DNA of 64,000 nucleotides from Bigelowiella natans CCMP2755 (taxonomy: Eukaryota > Cercozoa > Chlorarachniophyceae). The stretch covers positions 37,501 through 101,500 of the forward strand of contig ADNK01001883.1 in the NCBI GenBank assembly GCA_000320545.1. The letters run 5' to 3'. Shown piece by piece: positions 22,601-34,126 of the stretch (position 1 is its first letter; the number at the start of each line of letters is the position of its first letter). The notes beneath the pieces were generated by a model. It saw nothing but the letters and a program-made list of their open reading frames with translations, did no database searches and was not told the DNA's origin. Made by a program: the position numbers and the translations under genes.

Positions 22601-24379
22601 TATTTTGAAGGCCGCTGGATCAGCCCTTGTTCCTGTGGGACCTTCTGTCATAGTAAGATTCCCTCCCTTATTATCGATCTCCCCCCCCCCCCCTTACACT
22701 TTCACCTGACCGCTGCCGTCGTTATTATTATTATTATCTTTAGGGCAATGTTTCGAGGATCTATGGGCTGCTAAGACGGGCCTTCCCTTGTCGTGCAGTG
22801 TTACAGCAACTACAGTGGATGGTAAGGTTTCTACTTCAATGTCGCGACGTGTTCGATGTACCCGGTGCAATAGTCCTTATGCGCTGAGAAAACGGTAATG
22901 CTCTCTTCCCCGTCGCATCATCACCGATCAGCAGCAGTAGCCACAACACCATCACCAACATTGTTGTGGGAGTCATTATCTTCGCACATCGCCATCATCG
23001 TTACTGCTTGAAAGGAGGAGTTTTCTCACCCCCATCAAACACATGCGACCGTCTTCACGTCATACTTGCGAGAGCCCCGCAGCTCATTGTTGCTAACTGC
23101 TGCTTTCAGGAAAACACACCATCACTTTGAGCTCGCTTCCATTGCGCTCAAGAAGTTTCGGCAACACGGGGTGTGTATAGAAACTCTTGCGTCATCATCG
23201 CTTTATTTTTCGACTTTCCCGACCCCTCTCTTTTTGTGGTTGATTTATTATGACATGTTCCACGCTCGGTCATCTCGGTCATCTACTCACACGACGACGT
23301 TTGATAACGGATGTGATGCAGCTGCCCCGGTTACTCGCGAAACACGCCCTGCGCTTTCTTGCAGTGTTCGTCGTGTTTTCTGCCTACCAAAATCTGCAGT
23401 TTGAGGGCAAGACAATGGTTTGTTATCATGACAGCGACAGTGTAGTAGGAAGTGTGAAGGGCACTCCAACATGTGGCGATAGCAGCAGCAGTACCACTGG
23501 CATTGACGACCTTGCTGCCGACGCCACAGTCACATACGAGACTTCGGTTTCTCTCCGGTATGATGATGATGATGATGATGATAATGACAATGATGAGAAC
23601 TGCATTCTAATTTTGGTAGTGGATGTTGTTGGTGTTAACTGAACGCATGCGATTGCATGCGAAAGCAGAGAGGGGAGGGTTTGGGGGGGGGGGGGGGACT
23701 AGGACGAAGAATTCGCCTGAGCGATTCACACAGCGTATACAAGCACAGATGCATGCAGATGAATGTATTCGCTCCGCAAAACGTTCCCCAATATAGAGAA
23801 GCTCTCTCCTGGCGAGTTTTTTTTCCTCCACTGCTACCACAAAGAGCATGTCTATTTATTAATTTTAACAATCAAATTACCTCTGTTTTTCTAGGCTTCG
23901 ATCGCCGCTGGAGTACCCTACGCCACTGTCGCTGTACTTCTGCCTGACCTACGAACAACTGCTCTGTATCTTCTTGTCTTTGCGCTTCCAGACCGCCGTC
24001 ATGAGGATGTTCCCCGGGCCTTTGTACAAGTAAGTAGCCTTGCTGCAGTACTCATGATCTCATGGCTCTTTTTCTCATCAAAATAAGGCATTTTTCCGTC
24101 ATTGTCGTCAGGGTCTTGACGCGTTTCTCGTGCTTAATGTCGTTCTTTTCTCATTCATAACTTGTTTCTCTTCTCCTTCCGATCCCCTTCTCCTATGCTA
24201 CTGCGACATTCAGGAGATATCTGCAATTTTATGGCTCTATGCTGTTGTCATTCCTCGTTTACGTCTTCACTTACTCGCCGAACCCGTTTATCGAGCACTC
24301 TAGTTTGCCGTTCATGTTTCGCATCTTCTCCCATATCAGCACTGCCTGGTGGTTTCTCGCAGCGACTGCAATCATGTAA
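21233..24379 (+). CDS. F-box + RING-CH membrane protein (predicted E3 ligase)
   Basis: Nine exons close in phase to 470 aa: 21233-21426, 21547-21621, 22016-22368, 22611-22652, 22744-22894, 23110-23170, 23322-23557, 23895-24029 and 24214-24379. Residues about 25-68 form an F-box-like motif (LTQTCTKFANALSEAFWRDI followed by FVTKWG). After a Ser-rich linker, CCVC at about 180, PCSCGTFCHRQC with a following W, and CTRCNSPYAL give the C4HC3 ligand order of RING-CH (MARCH-type) domains. The spacing before the His is shorter than usual. The C-terminus has hydrophobic segments (ALRFLAVFVVFSAY, then LYFCLTYEQLLCIFL, SMLLSFLVYVF and AWWFLAATAIM), so it is probably an integral membrane ubiquitin ligase. 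An F-box normally binds SKP1 of SCF ligases. Exon 3 acceptor is tacag at 22015. Two genes wrongly joined is the main alternative. Confidence 0.75.
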
Positions 24380-25903
24380 TAACAACACGCATTTGCACGC
24401 ACGAAGAGGCATCATCTTCATACCGAATAGATGTCCAACACGATCGTTCGCCGTGTCGAGGGGACATATCTCGCATCATCGGTGCTTTCAGAATGAGACT
24501 AGAAAAAAGGAGTGATGAGCGCTGTTGTGATTATTGCAGAGGCATATTCTGGGTTAGCTCACAGCTTGCTGATACGCCGGCCGACAGGAGGGTCTTGGCG
24601 GTGATATGATGATTTATAAGATTAGTATTTGTATTAGATTAGTATTTGTATTAGTAGTTCGCATGCGTGTGTATTAAGAACGGTTTGATGATGATGTTGG
24701 CGATGACGGCGTGGCTTTGTGGTGATGATGAGGAAACGCGTTCAAACGGGTATCCTCTGGGTTATTGGTTGGTATGAAGTGGCAGTGGTGGTGGTGATGA
24801 TGATGATGATGATGTGGTGGTGATAGGGATGGATAATGGCTAGTGGGTGGATCTCAAATGCGAGTGCGATTGGGAACTTGTATGCATGATACTTTCTTAG
24901 TTTCTCTTATTCTCTCTCTCTCTCTCTCTCTCTATCTGCATATGTGTCTACCCGCTGGTATGTAGAGGAATATTTTGCAGCACTCGGGACGGTCTTGTCG
25001 GATGTGTGCCATAGGGTTGTGCGTCCACAATAGCTGATGATCATGCACCACTGCTGCAAAAGAGCCATTCTGTGGTCAAGCAGCAGAGAGCGCGCACCGA
25101 ATCATCAGGATTTGAGGATCCAGCTTAGTATCTGCATAGGCATGCTGTTGAATGATGTACACCGTCGGTTGAGGACGATGACAGAAGATAGGCAAAATGA
25201 GCGTCGAACAGGGGGGATGAAATTGGATGCGATCAGATGCCGACGACAAGCAGAATCAGTCGAAGAAAAGCAGATGGGACGGAAGAGGAGTCATAGCTAC
25301 GTGGCAAAGCTCGTTGCTTGGGGAATAATAGTAGTAGCATTGCGCGTTTTTGCGCGGCGAATGTTATCAGCAGAACAATTGCCTGACAAATTGCATTGGT
25401 TGCCCTCGAATCGAAGGTTAATACAGTCTCACTTGTGCGTGTACACGACACAATGTGAAGCAATACGCAGCACAAATGGAGTGAATGCCGGCCTTTATTG
25501 CGCTGTGCAACGCTTGAGACGGTTGCAAGTTCAACGCTGGTCGCCACTCATGTGCAACAAAGAGTCACAGTTGAGCTTCCATGGCTAGCAGTCAGGTGCG
25601 CAACTGCACACTCAATCCAATGCGGTGTCATCAAAGTTTTGCTCAACACATCAAGATAAGAGCTTCATGCTGCCATTACAGTCTATGGCAGTGCCACGTG
25701 TCACACCATAACCATTGTGGAGAGAATGGGAAAGCGCTTATTCGCATCATGTATTTGCGGCGCGTGCATTTATTATTAAGTGGCATTCAAAACTGGAGTA
25801 GTGTACATAAACACACACACACACGCGCGCGCGCGCACACACATCTAGACATTACGTCTGCACCATGATCATCATGCACAACACTGTGAACACAATGTTG
25901 TCA

Positions 25904-25947
<44 letters not shown>

Positions 25948-26086
25948 TGTGATCGATGCCTGGCCAGTGATGTTTTATGATGGACAACGTAATATAATGT
26001 ATGCTATATACACCAAACAGATTGCGACACCTTCAGCGTATATATATATATATATATGCTATATGTTATATTTATAATAGACAACG

Positions 26087-26130
<44 letters not shown>

Positions 26131-26459
26131 TTACTTTGTCTATAATTTTTGTTCATGGCATCGTTGCTCGCGTGCACATGCATGCATACTTGGACGCAAA
26201 CGCACATGCCAGCCTTCGCAAGGCAGTCAAAATGTAGTGGTAGTGAAGGCACATCATCTAGTCATGGCTGCATCACATGTGGTTCAAATCAAGAATACAA
26301 GGATTGGTTTGCTATTGAACAAGAAACAAACGCTGATGACAAAACAACTAATCTTTGGCGTTTTTATTCCAGCAAATTGAAAATTCATGTTTTGCATTTG
26401 AGGATGATTCACATTTTTTCAGTCATACAATTTTTCAGTCATCGCTCTGTTCAAGGGCT
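24380..26459. other. Convergent spacer with microsatellites
   Basis: No gene is seen between two convergent stops. It contains a duplicated gattagtatttgtatta unit (about 24616-24655), (ATG)n near 24797-24814, (CT)n at about 24912-24934, (AG)n at 25911-25943, (AT)n at 26040-26057 and 26090-26121. From about 25040 to 25760 it has the palindrome-rich texture of the other 3' spacers. The 183-codon frame at 25037-25588 has no recognisable protein pattern. Confidence 0.5.
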
Positions 26460-28232
26460 TCAGTTTCCCCGGACCTTTCTCCACAGATTTCCGATCATTT
26501 GCATCTTGAGAGAGTTAATGTCACCCTTCGACACCCCTGGGTTTTCTTCCGTGATCTTGGGCATCAGCGCTGGGCCTACGAACTTGACAAACATTGCATA
26601 GTCGCCGGCTCGGCAGATCTTCCACAACTGCTCGATTCGAATATTTACGAGGACATTTAGTTGAACATTCGACGACATTGGGTTTTCGAGCTGCATCTGT
26701 TCTTTCACAGCTGATCTGAGGTGCTTAGAAAAGTCCTCATGCTTCCAGCCACGCTCCCCAGACATCTCCGGTCTCTGTTCTCCTTCGTCACTGTCCATAG
26801 GCTGTGTCTTAACGTTGAGAGCTTTCACCTTTCCGCGACTGTGGATGTAGGAGACTTGCACGGTGTCGCCTTTAATTGGATGCGCGATTTCACAACACTC
26901 CCTCTCGAAGTAAATGTCCTTCTGCTCTGTCTTGACGAAGATGAAACCGTATTCTTGCCCAACACTCTTGATTTTTCCTGTCTTGGTAAGAATCTTTTGC
27001 ATCCCTAGGACTCTGCAAAATTCATCCCCTGCGTACTCATCTACTGCGTACTCCACATTAACAATGTCTCCGATTGCTGGGTTTGCGTAGTCGCACTTGT
27101 TGATGGAGCAATTTGTAAGATCCCTGTCCTTGACACCTTCGTCTTTGAAAAGAATAAGGGTGACCTCGCCATTCTGTACGTTCTTAATTCTTCCGACAGT
27201 CGTTTTGTGAAAGGTTTTGTTCTTTGCATGTCTTTCTGGCGACCTGTTCGGAGACGATCGAGCAGAATTTACCCTGCGGGGAGAGACGCTGGAATGACGG
27301 GTCTTAGTTGGAGAGACATTGGTACTTACTGATACAGCCGACAATTTTCCTTGTGCAACGATCTTAGCTTGCATGTTCACTTGATCGTAGAGCTTCGCAT
27401 CCGGGATCATCGCCATCTTGTAGTAGATATTGACATCCGCCATGATCTTTCCACAGCCACGAGAGTTGACGAACTCGACCACCCCCTCAGAGTATGTCTT
27501 CCCTTGGAGACGCTCTTCCTTCAACGCAACGATGTGCTCGGTGAACAGTTTACCGTAAGAATCAATGTTGAAGTCAACGTACACCACCATGCCAGTTGTG
27601 AGCTTTTGCTTAAATTTAGCTGGACGCACATCGGCGGATTTGAGATTAAAACCAACGGGCATCTTGGCTGCGATGAAACCATATCCTTTGGGCTCTGAGA
27701 TCCTGACAATTCGTCCTTTAGTGTTGATGCAAAAATTAGCGCACTTAAATTCCCTTTTAGAGCGCTCTGTGCCCGGAACAAATTGGCCTGGAGCTGGATA
27801 AACTTTGGATCCAGCAGGAAACCCATTTTCTTTAGCGCTGCTTTGGCTCAAACCTGCTCGAGCAGCAGTTTTAGGATCTCTTCTCACTTCGCAAGCTTTG
27901 AAGTCATACTTCCCCCCGTTGGTGTACTTGTGATAACGAACAATCACGGCATCACCAACATCCAGTAGTGGGTCATGTTGAATGTGTCCCCTGAGGAAGT
28001 AAACTGTATCTGATTTGCCGATATCAATCTCACCTCCCCTTTTCCCTGTGATCTTTATGGTACCCTGTGCGGTATAAAGATTTTTCGACTTCTTCCAGCC
28101 TTTGATTAGATATTGAGGATATTCACAGGGATTCTTAGACTCCTGTCGAATAACTTGCTTTGGTTTGGGATTCTGGCGCCCATGTGAAAAAATTTTATTG
28201 AGAGTAGAAAAGCCTAGCCACTCTAAAGTCAT
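26460..28232 (-). CDS. Intronless protein with about five cold-shock-like (OB) repeats
   Basis: Single-exon 590-aa protein. Repeats lie at about residues 53-118, 168-235, 245-305, 345-415 and 418-478. The best ones are GRIVRISEPKGYGFIAAK and TGKIKSVGQEYGFIFVKTEQ, both with the G.I......YGFI...... pattern of cold-shock domains. Each is followed by a G/P-I-GD-V-V-V strand (IKGDTVQVSY, VGDAVIVRY, IGDIVNVEY). Single-stranded RNA or DNA binding is the expected role, as in CSDE1/UNR-type proteins, but no orthology is claimed. A basic Ser/Arg-rich linker (about 305-340) resembles RS-like regions. The last 110 residues form a separate helical region (KHEDFSKHLRSAVKEQMQLE). It diverges from the GPCR gene; a tandem repeat lies upstream. 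Confidence 0.75.
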   Translation of the reverse strand: MTLEWLGFSTLNKIFSHGRQNPKPKQVIRQESKNPCEYPQYLIKGWKKSKNLYTAQGTIKITGKRGGEIDIGKSDTVYFLRGHIQHDPLLDVGDAVIVRYHKYTNGGKYDFKACEVRRDPKTAARAGLSQSSAKENGFPAGSKVYPAPGQFVPGTERSKREFKCANFCINTKGRIVRISEPKGYGFIAAKMPVGFNLKSADVRPAKFKQKLTTGMVVYVDFNIDSYGKLFTEHIVALKEERLQGKTYSEGVVEFVNSRGCGKIMADVNIYYKMAMIPDAKLYDQVNMQAKIVAQGKLSAVSVSTNVSPTKTRHSSVSPRRVNSARSSPNRSPERHAKNKTFHKTTVGRIKNVQNGEVTLILFKDEGVKDRDLTNCSINKCDYANPAIGDIVNVEYAVDEYAGDEFCRVLGMQKILTKTGKIKSVGQEYGFIFVKTEQKDIYFERECCEIAHPIKGDTVQVSYIHSRGKVKALNVKTQPMDSDEGEQRPEMSGERGWKHEDFSKHLRSAVKEQMQLENPMSSNVQLNVLVNIRIEQLWKICRAGDYAMFVKFVGPALMPKITEENPGVSKGDINSLKMQMIGNLWRKVRGN

Positions 28233-29154
28233 GCTGGATTGTGTTAGGAACTTGTAGGATTTGTTTGTTTGCTAAAATGTGTTGCAGTAGATTTCGCAGA
28301 TTCTTTGCTCAGGTTGTTGAGTTATGATTGACTCTGCTATCGGACTTTCTCAAACTTGCTTTTTTTTTGTCGTTTTCGGCTCCGTGCGTTCGAGAAGGAC
28401 TGTAGGGGATTTTGGCCTATCGACAACATTATTATCGCCATATTTGTATTTATTAAATCCCAAACTTGCGTTTTTTTTACTGTTTTCGGCTTCATTCGTT
28501 TTAGAAGGATCACACTGGGGATTTTGGCCTATCGACAACATTATCATCGCCAAATTCGTATATTTTTAGAGCATAAACTTGCTTTTTTACAATTCGCAGA
28601 AATTTTCTCGTCAGAGATGCTTATCTGATCAAACCGAGGTAATCCAGGTAATCCATTGCCTGCGACAACACCAAAGTGAAGTCTTAATTGTGGATTCTCT
28701 TCTCTGATGACACCACCTGGTGATTTTGAGTCTCTCATGTTTTTGGTTTTTCCTCTGTAGATTTAGTTCCAAATTTGCGGGCATTTTACATTAGAATTGC
28801 GCGTCTTTATTTTTTTACAGGACGTTCTGCGTTTCTTACGTGTCCGTCATACTTCATCTCGTTGTAACGGAGCGTTTGTGCGAGTAATCCGGTAGTCGGT
28901 GAGCCAACTCTGTGAGACAATCACGCTGTCGAGTTCCTACGACAACCGTAAAACTGCAGCTTTATCTGGAAATGTCCTTAGGGATTCTATCTGATGCCGT
29001 CAAACTCACATTGTTGGCTACCCAATCCAGAGAGATTCCCAGAACACATTCCAAAAAAGTCAAGCTGCCATAGCCAACGAGTTGGATGGTTGTCATGCAG
29101 CCCTGCCATGCAACTGCCAGAAAAAGAACCTCAAGCCGAAATATAGCCTCGTGG
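28233..29154. promoter_or_regulatory. Divergent promoter region with tandem repeat
   Basis: The 922 bp between the cold-shock-like gene and the GPCR gene hold the 110-bp tandem repeat described separately and T-rich runs. I see no coding exon. A second in-frame ATG for the GPCR lies at 29086. Confidence 0.5.
28345..28600. repeat. Imperfect about 110-bp tandem repeat, about 2.3 units
   Basis: Unit 1 starts with caaacttgc at 28351 and unit 2 with the same at 28461; a partial third (aaacttgc) starts at 28575. The shared core runs aaacttgc, a T run, gttttcggct, agaagga, then ggggattttggcctatcgac and aacattat.atcgcca. Divergence between units is moderate, so it is an old local duplication inside a bidirectional promoter. 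Confidence 0.85.
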
Positions 29155-29992
29155 ATGCACTTTCTGAGCCTATTTCTTCTGATACTGCCTGACACTGTAG
29201 AAGGGCAATCTTCGGACAGCAACCAGCAAACCACCGGTGCCACGCCGCCATTCATATGCGATGCGTGGCAAACATACCTCCAACAAGTTGACAGACAAAG
29301 ATTTTGCTTCTCCCAAGCCGAGAAGGGGGAAATAGGAATAGTGCCTGTGAACCGGGAGGGTGCCTCGTTCAGCATCGAATACCATGCACATCCCAGTAAT
29401 GAAATGAAAACACGGGGGGGGATTAATGCATGGCACATCATACGTCTTCATCTTTCGCTCATTATGTACGCTCTGTACACCAGGCGTTCGAATACTAGCT
29501 ATGATGACGGCTATCGTGGGGGAGGAACTTATGGGGTGAATATTTTCAACAGCTTCGAGAGCTAAGCATGCTTAATTCTTTTTATGGATGTATGTAATAT
29601 TTTTTCACTGCTTATTTTACGATGCATCCCACCATCGTCATGTGTCCAGCAAAGCAATGCTTCTAGCTGCTCGTAACTATTTAGTAACTGTTTCATTGCC
29701 GGGAACAAATAGGTACAGCACCAGCTACGTTTGCGCACGGAGTGGGGTAAATGCAGCTGCTCGCATTGCCAACGGATACACAGATCTACTTCTGGAATAT
29801 CAATATTCAACGCTAGAGAACGAGCTGAGGCCGTATATTCAAGAGCAGTCTGTGATAGACGCTGGTCCAATTGGGTATACGTCTCAGGCAGCCTTCTACA
29901 TCCCCGAGTACATGAAAACGTATCTGACCGGAATCAATTTTGGAAACACGCGGCTCAACTCGTACATTCAGGTAATGCCATGTAAACATGCT

Positions 29993-30029
<37 letters not shown>

Positions 30030-30051
30030 CCACGTTTGCAATATGTCATAA

Positions 30052-30103
<52 letters not shown>

Positions 30104-31984
30104 TTTTTGATTGGCTACATACTTCATTGCACGTACACAATGGATAATGCCCCTAAAACATATTTCAGGCAAGTTACGACAGTTATCTGGTTTACCGTGA
30201 TTTCGCCGAGGTGGTTAACTTCCTTGCTAGGCAGAACGACACGTTGGCTGTGAAGGGCCTTACGATGCTGCATAGTTTTACTCCTCCATGGTGCACCCCT
30301 TACAGCCCAGACGGATCCACCAACAACTGCATCGATGTCAAAGCTGAGCAGATTTCCCTAGACCAGGGAATTATGCAACAGATGATCATAAATCTACGAA
30401 TGCCCTTTACAATGAGCTGGTGGGGGAATGAAGGCCTCACAGCCATTTTGACACAGAAAGTAACAAATGGCCTACCTTACATCGCCAAGGCGGGCTACTT
30501 ACCTCCGAGTAAGTGGAAAAGAGCGCTTCTCTCTTCTCTCTGAATAACACAGTATATAGGCAACATACTTTCCTTCGCCTTTAAAAACAAGAACACTTTT
30601 TATCACATCAAGGAAATGTTCTCGCTGTCATCAGAAGTCATGATATCGCCTCTGAGTCTTACAATTGTTGTGCTTCTGAATTCTGATGCTAATACCACCT
30701 AACCCGTCCTCTGATTTGGCGCAGACTACCTTGGTGTAAATGCGCCAAGGGCAGTGCGAATGCTGTTTCCTCCTTATTCAGAGGCGTGCTATGCTAATAA
30801 CACGGGATCACTCAATGGTGCCGGCTCTATCGATTGCGACTTTCCGCTCCTTCAGCTACGCAAACTCGCAAATCCCCGTATTCTGGATAACGGGCCGAAG
30901 TCGCCTTTTCGAGACCTCTCCAAGTAATGAAACTCTGTTAAGAAATCCAAACGTTCCATCTCCACTTGGCAGCAGAATATTGAGCTTCTCCCTTGCGCAC
31001 TCTAAATCACTGGCAGGGACGATCAATCCCAATGTATGAATGATATGCCGGACTGACAGTCTTTCGAATGTCCTCCTCAGGTTTGTGCGCCAGGTGTCCA
31101 TAAGCAAATCGGAGCTGGATTTCATGTGGGTAGACAGCTACATATGCGGCAACTACTCGGCATGCAACGATTGGGTCACAGCCTGTAACTTTCTCAAGCA
31201 AAACACGCATTGGAGATCATGGGCACAGAGCACCTACGAGGCGCCTACGCGCCTCGACTGGACGCTGCAGGAAAATAGCAAAATTGTTGTGTCTTCTCTC
31301 TCGAATCTGGGCATCGCAATTTGCGTCATCATCTCTATCTTGTTGGTTGTGTACCGAGACGCCGACGTGATCAGGGCAATATCGAGGGCTTACTCCCTTC
31401 TAACTCTCGTCGGCATTGCTATTACGATTGCAAGCGCGCAGCTCTTCACCATCAACGCTCCGACCAAGTCACAATGCACAGCACAGCTGTGGATTCCACC
31501 CCTTGGAATCACCGTTGCGCTGTCGGCTTTGGGGGCCAAAACGTACCGGATCTATCGAATTTTTACCATGACTCTCGATAACCGGTCTCTAATATCCGAC
31601 TTCGCGCTGTTCCGCTATGCGGCCAGTGCGTGGGTTATGACGACCGTCGCTCTCGGAATCGTCCAGGCTTTGGCGCCACCAAATCCGAAGGAGGTCATAA
31701 TGAGGACGAATTTATTTTTAAAAAATGTACTGAGCTTTGAGTAGGAGTAATGACAACAGTTGCGTTAGCTGCAGAGTGTGTTGTTGTTTCGATATTTCCT
31801 TTTATATTGAGGACGTGAGAGAGTGAGAGACTTCCTACGTTATTCTTATGGGGATTTGATGATATATGATGCAATCCAATTGGATGATGAATAACACCAT
31901 AGGTTATATTGGAGGAAAATAACACCATCACAACATATCGTGTCTGTTCCTTCACTACGAGCGCCTACTTTGCAGTTGTCGCGG

Positions 31985-32030
<46 letters not shown>

Positions 32031-33303
32031 TGTACATGTGTATGCTAGTGACCCTTACTGTTGCTTCTCCACACTCACCGCTCCACCCACTCCCTGCCAT
32101 TTCGCCACTAATTTTCTACCACGATCGGCCAGGTGCTCGGATTTCAAGTGCTGATCATAACAAAGTTGGCATACGATGCAAGGTCTGCCCCTGGTCAGTT
32201 TAATGAGGCCAAGGTATTTATCTAGCTACGAAGAATAAATAATCTTGCGATTCAAGGCATTTCTGGAGCTATATTCCTCCCTCCCATCGTTCTTATCAAT
32301 TCTCGCCATCATCGTCGTCGTCGTCGTCGATCGTGTGTTATTATCGTTTGCTGTTGTTTCCGAAGGAACTTGGACTTTCGATGTACACTTTGGTAGTGTC
32401 GGGCCTGATCGGCACTCCTCTTATCTCATGGTTCCATTCACGTCGAGAATTTGACGCCTTCTACACCGCCACTGGCCTCCTGCTTACGCTTCCTGCTGCG
32501 ATCCTCATCGTCTTCCTCTATGCATTGAGACTTGCCGCTGCGATGTTTGGCTTTGACTTTGAAGATGCAAGATCGGGGACTTCTACGGTAAGTGGGAACC
32601 AGCACTTCAACTCCTGACCGACGATATGAATAACTACACAACACGCATCAGGACACTCAAAGCTAATAACCTCACTTATTTCAAACATCATACGCAGCAG
32701 CAGCAGCAGCAGCATCGTAATCATCCCTCGCTCACCGACACTTACGATTGAAACTCAGATCGATAGAACGTCCCGCATGGCCAACGGATCGCGGTCGTTG
32801 AAGGACCAGAAGTCCATCCGCTTCGCGAACTATTCCCGCTCGAAGAAGTCGGTTCAAATCACTTCCGTGCGGGTGATGCGCAGCAATAGCCCTGGCCCAC
32901 AAGACACAGTAACAGTTATCCGCCAAGAATCGGACGCTCTTCGTTTGTCCTCGCATCGTCGAGGCCCATCAACTTTTGACCGTTTATCTCACAGACGAAC
33001 CCCGACTTCATCAGGCCATGTTGTGAGTGAAATCCGATCGGTAATGACCTTGACCTCTTTCGATTATTGTCACTCCAGCATTTCTCACTCGTAGTTGCTT
33101 CGAGGAGGGGTGTTATCTCAGGCGGGCGAATAGCCCAGATAAAAAACATGCCATTCTCATCTTTCCACTGATGATGCGTGTGCTTGTGTTCTCAGATAGT
33201 ACAAACGAACAATGGCACTCCTACCGTCTCTACAGGTGCTAGCTCATCCCATGCTACTCGTCCATCGACGACTGCTGCATCCACTCCAAGTGCTCAGGAT
33301 TAG
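29155..33303 (+). CDS. Class C GPCR with betaine-binding-protein-like ectodomain
   Basis: Exons 29713-29971, 30169-30508, 30725-30923, 31081-31693, 32133-32213, 32366-32587, 32759-33022 and 33196-33303 close in phase. Exon 1 starts at 29155 with a signal peptide (MHFLSLFLLILPDTVEG); its 3' end (about 29258-29365) is unresolved. The ectodomain resembles OpuAC/ProX periplasmic glycine-betaine binders: GPIGYTSQAAFYIPEYM (usually LGY.....W..P.YV) and MPFTMSWWGNEG (the YWW.P strand). After Cys-rich residues come seven TM helices in 31081-32587. AQLWIPPLGITVALSALGAK and TYRIYRIF match the GABA-B/7TM_3 signature (C..R.WL...GF...FGAL.AKTYR). Then LAYDAR and a Ser/Arg-rich cytoplasmic tail. A small zwitterionic ligand is an inference. 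An upstream Met (29086) is possible. Confidence 0.85.
31989..32029. repeat. (AG)n microsatellite in GPCR intron
   Basis: About 20 AG units in the intron 31694-32132, between the exons coding TM4 and TM5. Confidence 0.9.
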
Positions 33304-34126
33304 TAAGACACGTGGAAGCAAAGACACACTGGTGTCATACTGATCATCATATTCGTGTTTTCCCTTCAATAATACCTTTCCCCCTCTCTCAACTCGGAAT
33401 CCATGGGGTAACGTTTGAGTTGCATAATAGCCCCAGAAGCTTCGCATGATGTAAAAATTTCAACTTTCTCATTTCCTCTACGCTAGTACAATTTGTACTT
33501 CAAACAATGTAGTTTTGAAGAGTTTTGCTAAAGCAACAAAGCTAGTGATCAAAGTCCCCACAAAATCGATCCAAAAAAATGATCGCAAGCACCACGCAGT
33601 AATAAGCACATATATTACTTTTCAATGCGGATATACAGCTACCCTCTCTGGCATTTCTGTTGGTTCACGCAGAAATCAAATGCCTTAATTCAAAATAAGG
33701 CGCTATATAAATACGCGCACAAACAAATTAAGAAAGTATTTTTATTTGTGCTATAAGTGCAAGGGTCTATATACTCAATATGTGAAATATTATTACAAAT
33801 GCGCTGTTCATATAGATATTGTCGCATATGTCATATGCTATATGCTAGAAGCACATGCCAGCATCATAACAGCTCATGTATGTATTTAGTACCAATCTAG
33901 CAATGTTGTAAGTTACGCTTACCGCTATTGCACGAGCATGCCGTAAATTATTTCGATTTGTTTTAAATCTGTGGTTCAAGTCATCTGACGCGTCGTCGCG
34001 CGAAGCAAGCTACATACAACATGATCGATGTAATCTGAAGCATGTAATAGCATGCAATTTCGAATATCGATCATCATCGATGATAATGACTTGATCGTGC
34101 TCACCATCATCTATATTCATTGCGTA
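33304..34126. other. Convergent spacer between GPCR and PAP-lipase
   Basis: No gene is seen. Palindrome-rich texture (catatgtcatatgctatatgc, split by one step, at about 33823-33843). The 15-mer accaatctagcaatg at 33891-33905 recurs exactly at 43547-43561 in another 3' spacer. Confidence 0.55.

Noticed and set aside
25037-25588. 183-codon frame in the spacer after the F-box/RING-CH gene
   Set aside because: It is rich in Arg, Cys and His from palindromic words, with no domain, no paralogue and no splice context.
29996-30253. Open frame made of Cys/Val and Ile/Tyr runs
   Set aside because: It is (GT)n and (AT)n of a GPCR intron joined to the next exon by chance.
32245-32454. Additional GPCR exon upstream of 32366
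   Set aside because: The open frame covers intron sequence; starting the exon after cgaag at 32365 closes phase and matches the TM6 start.
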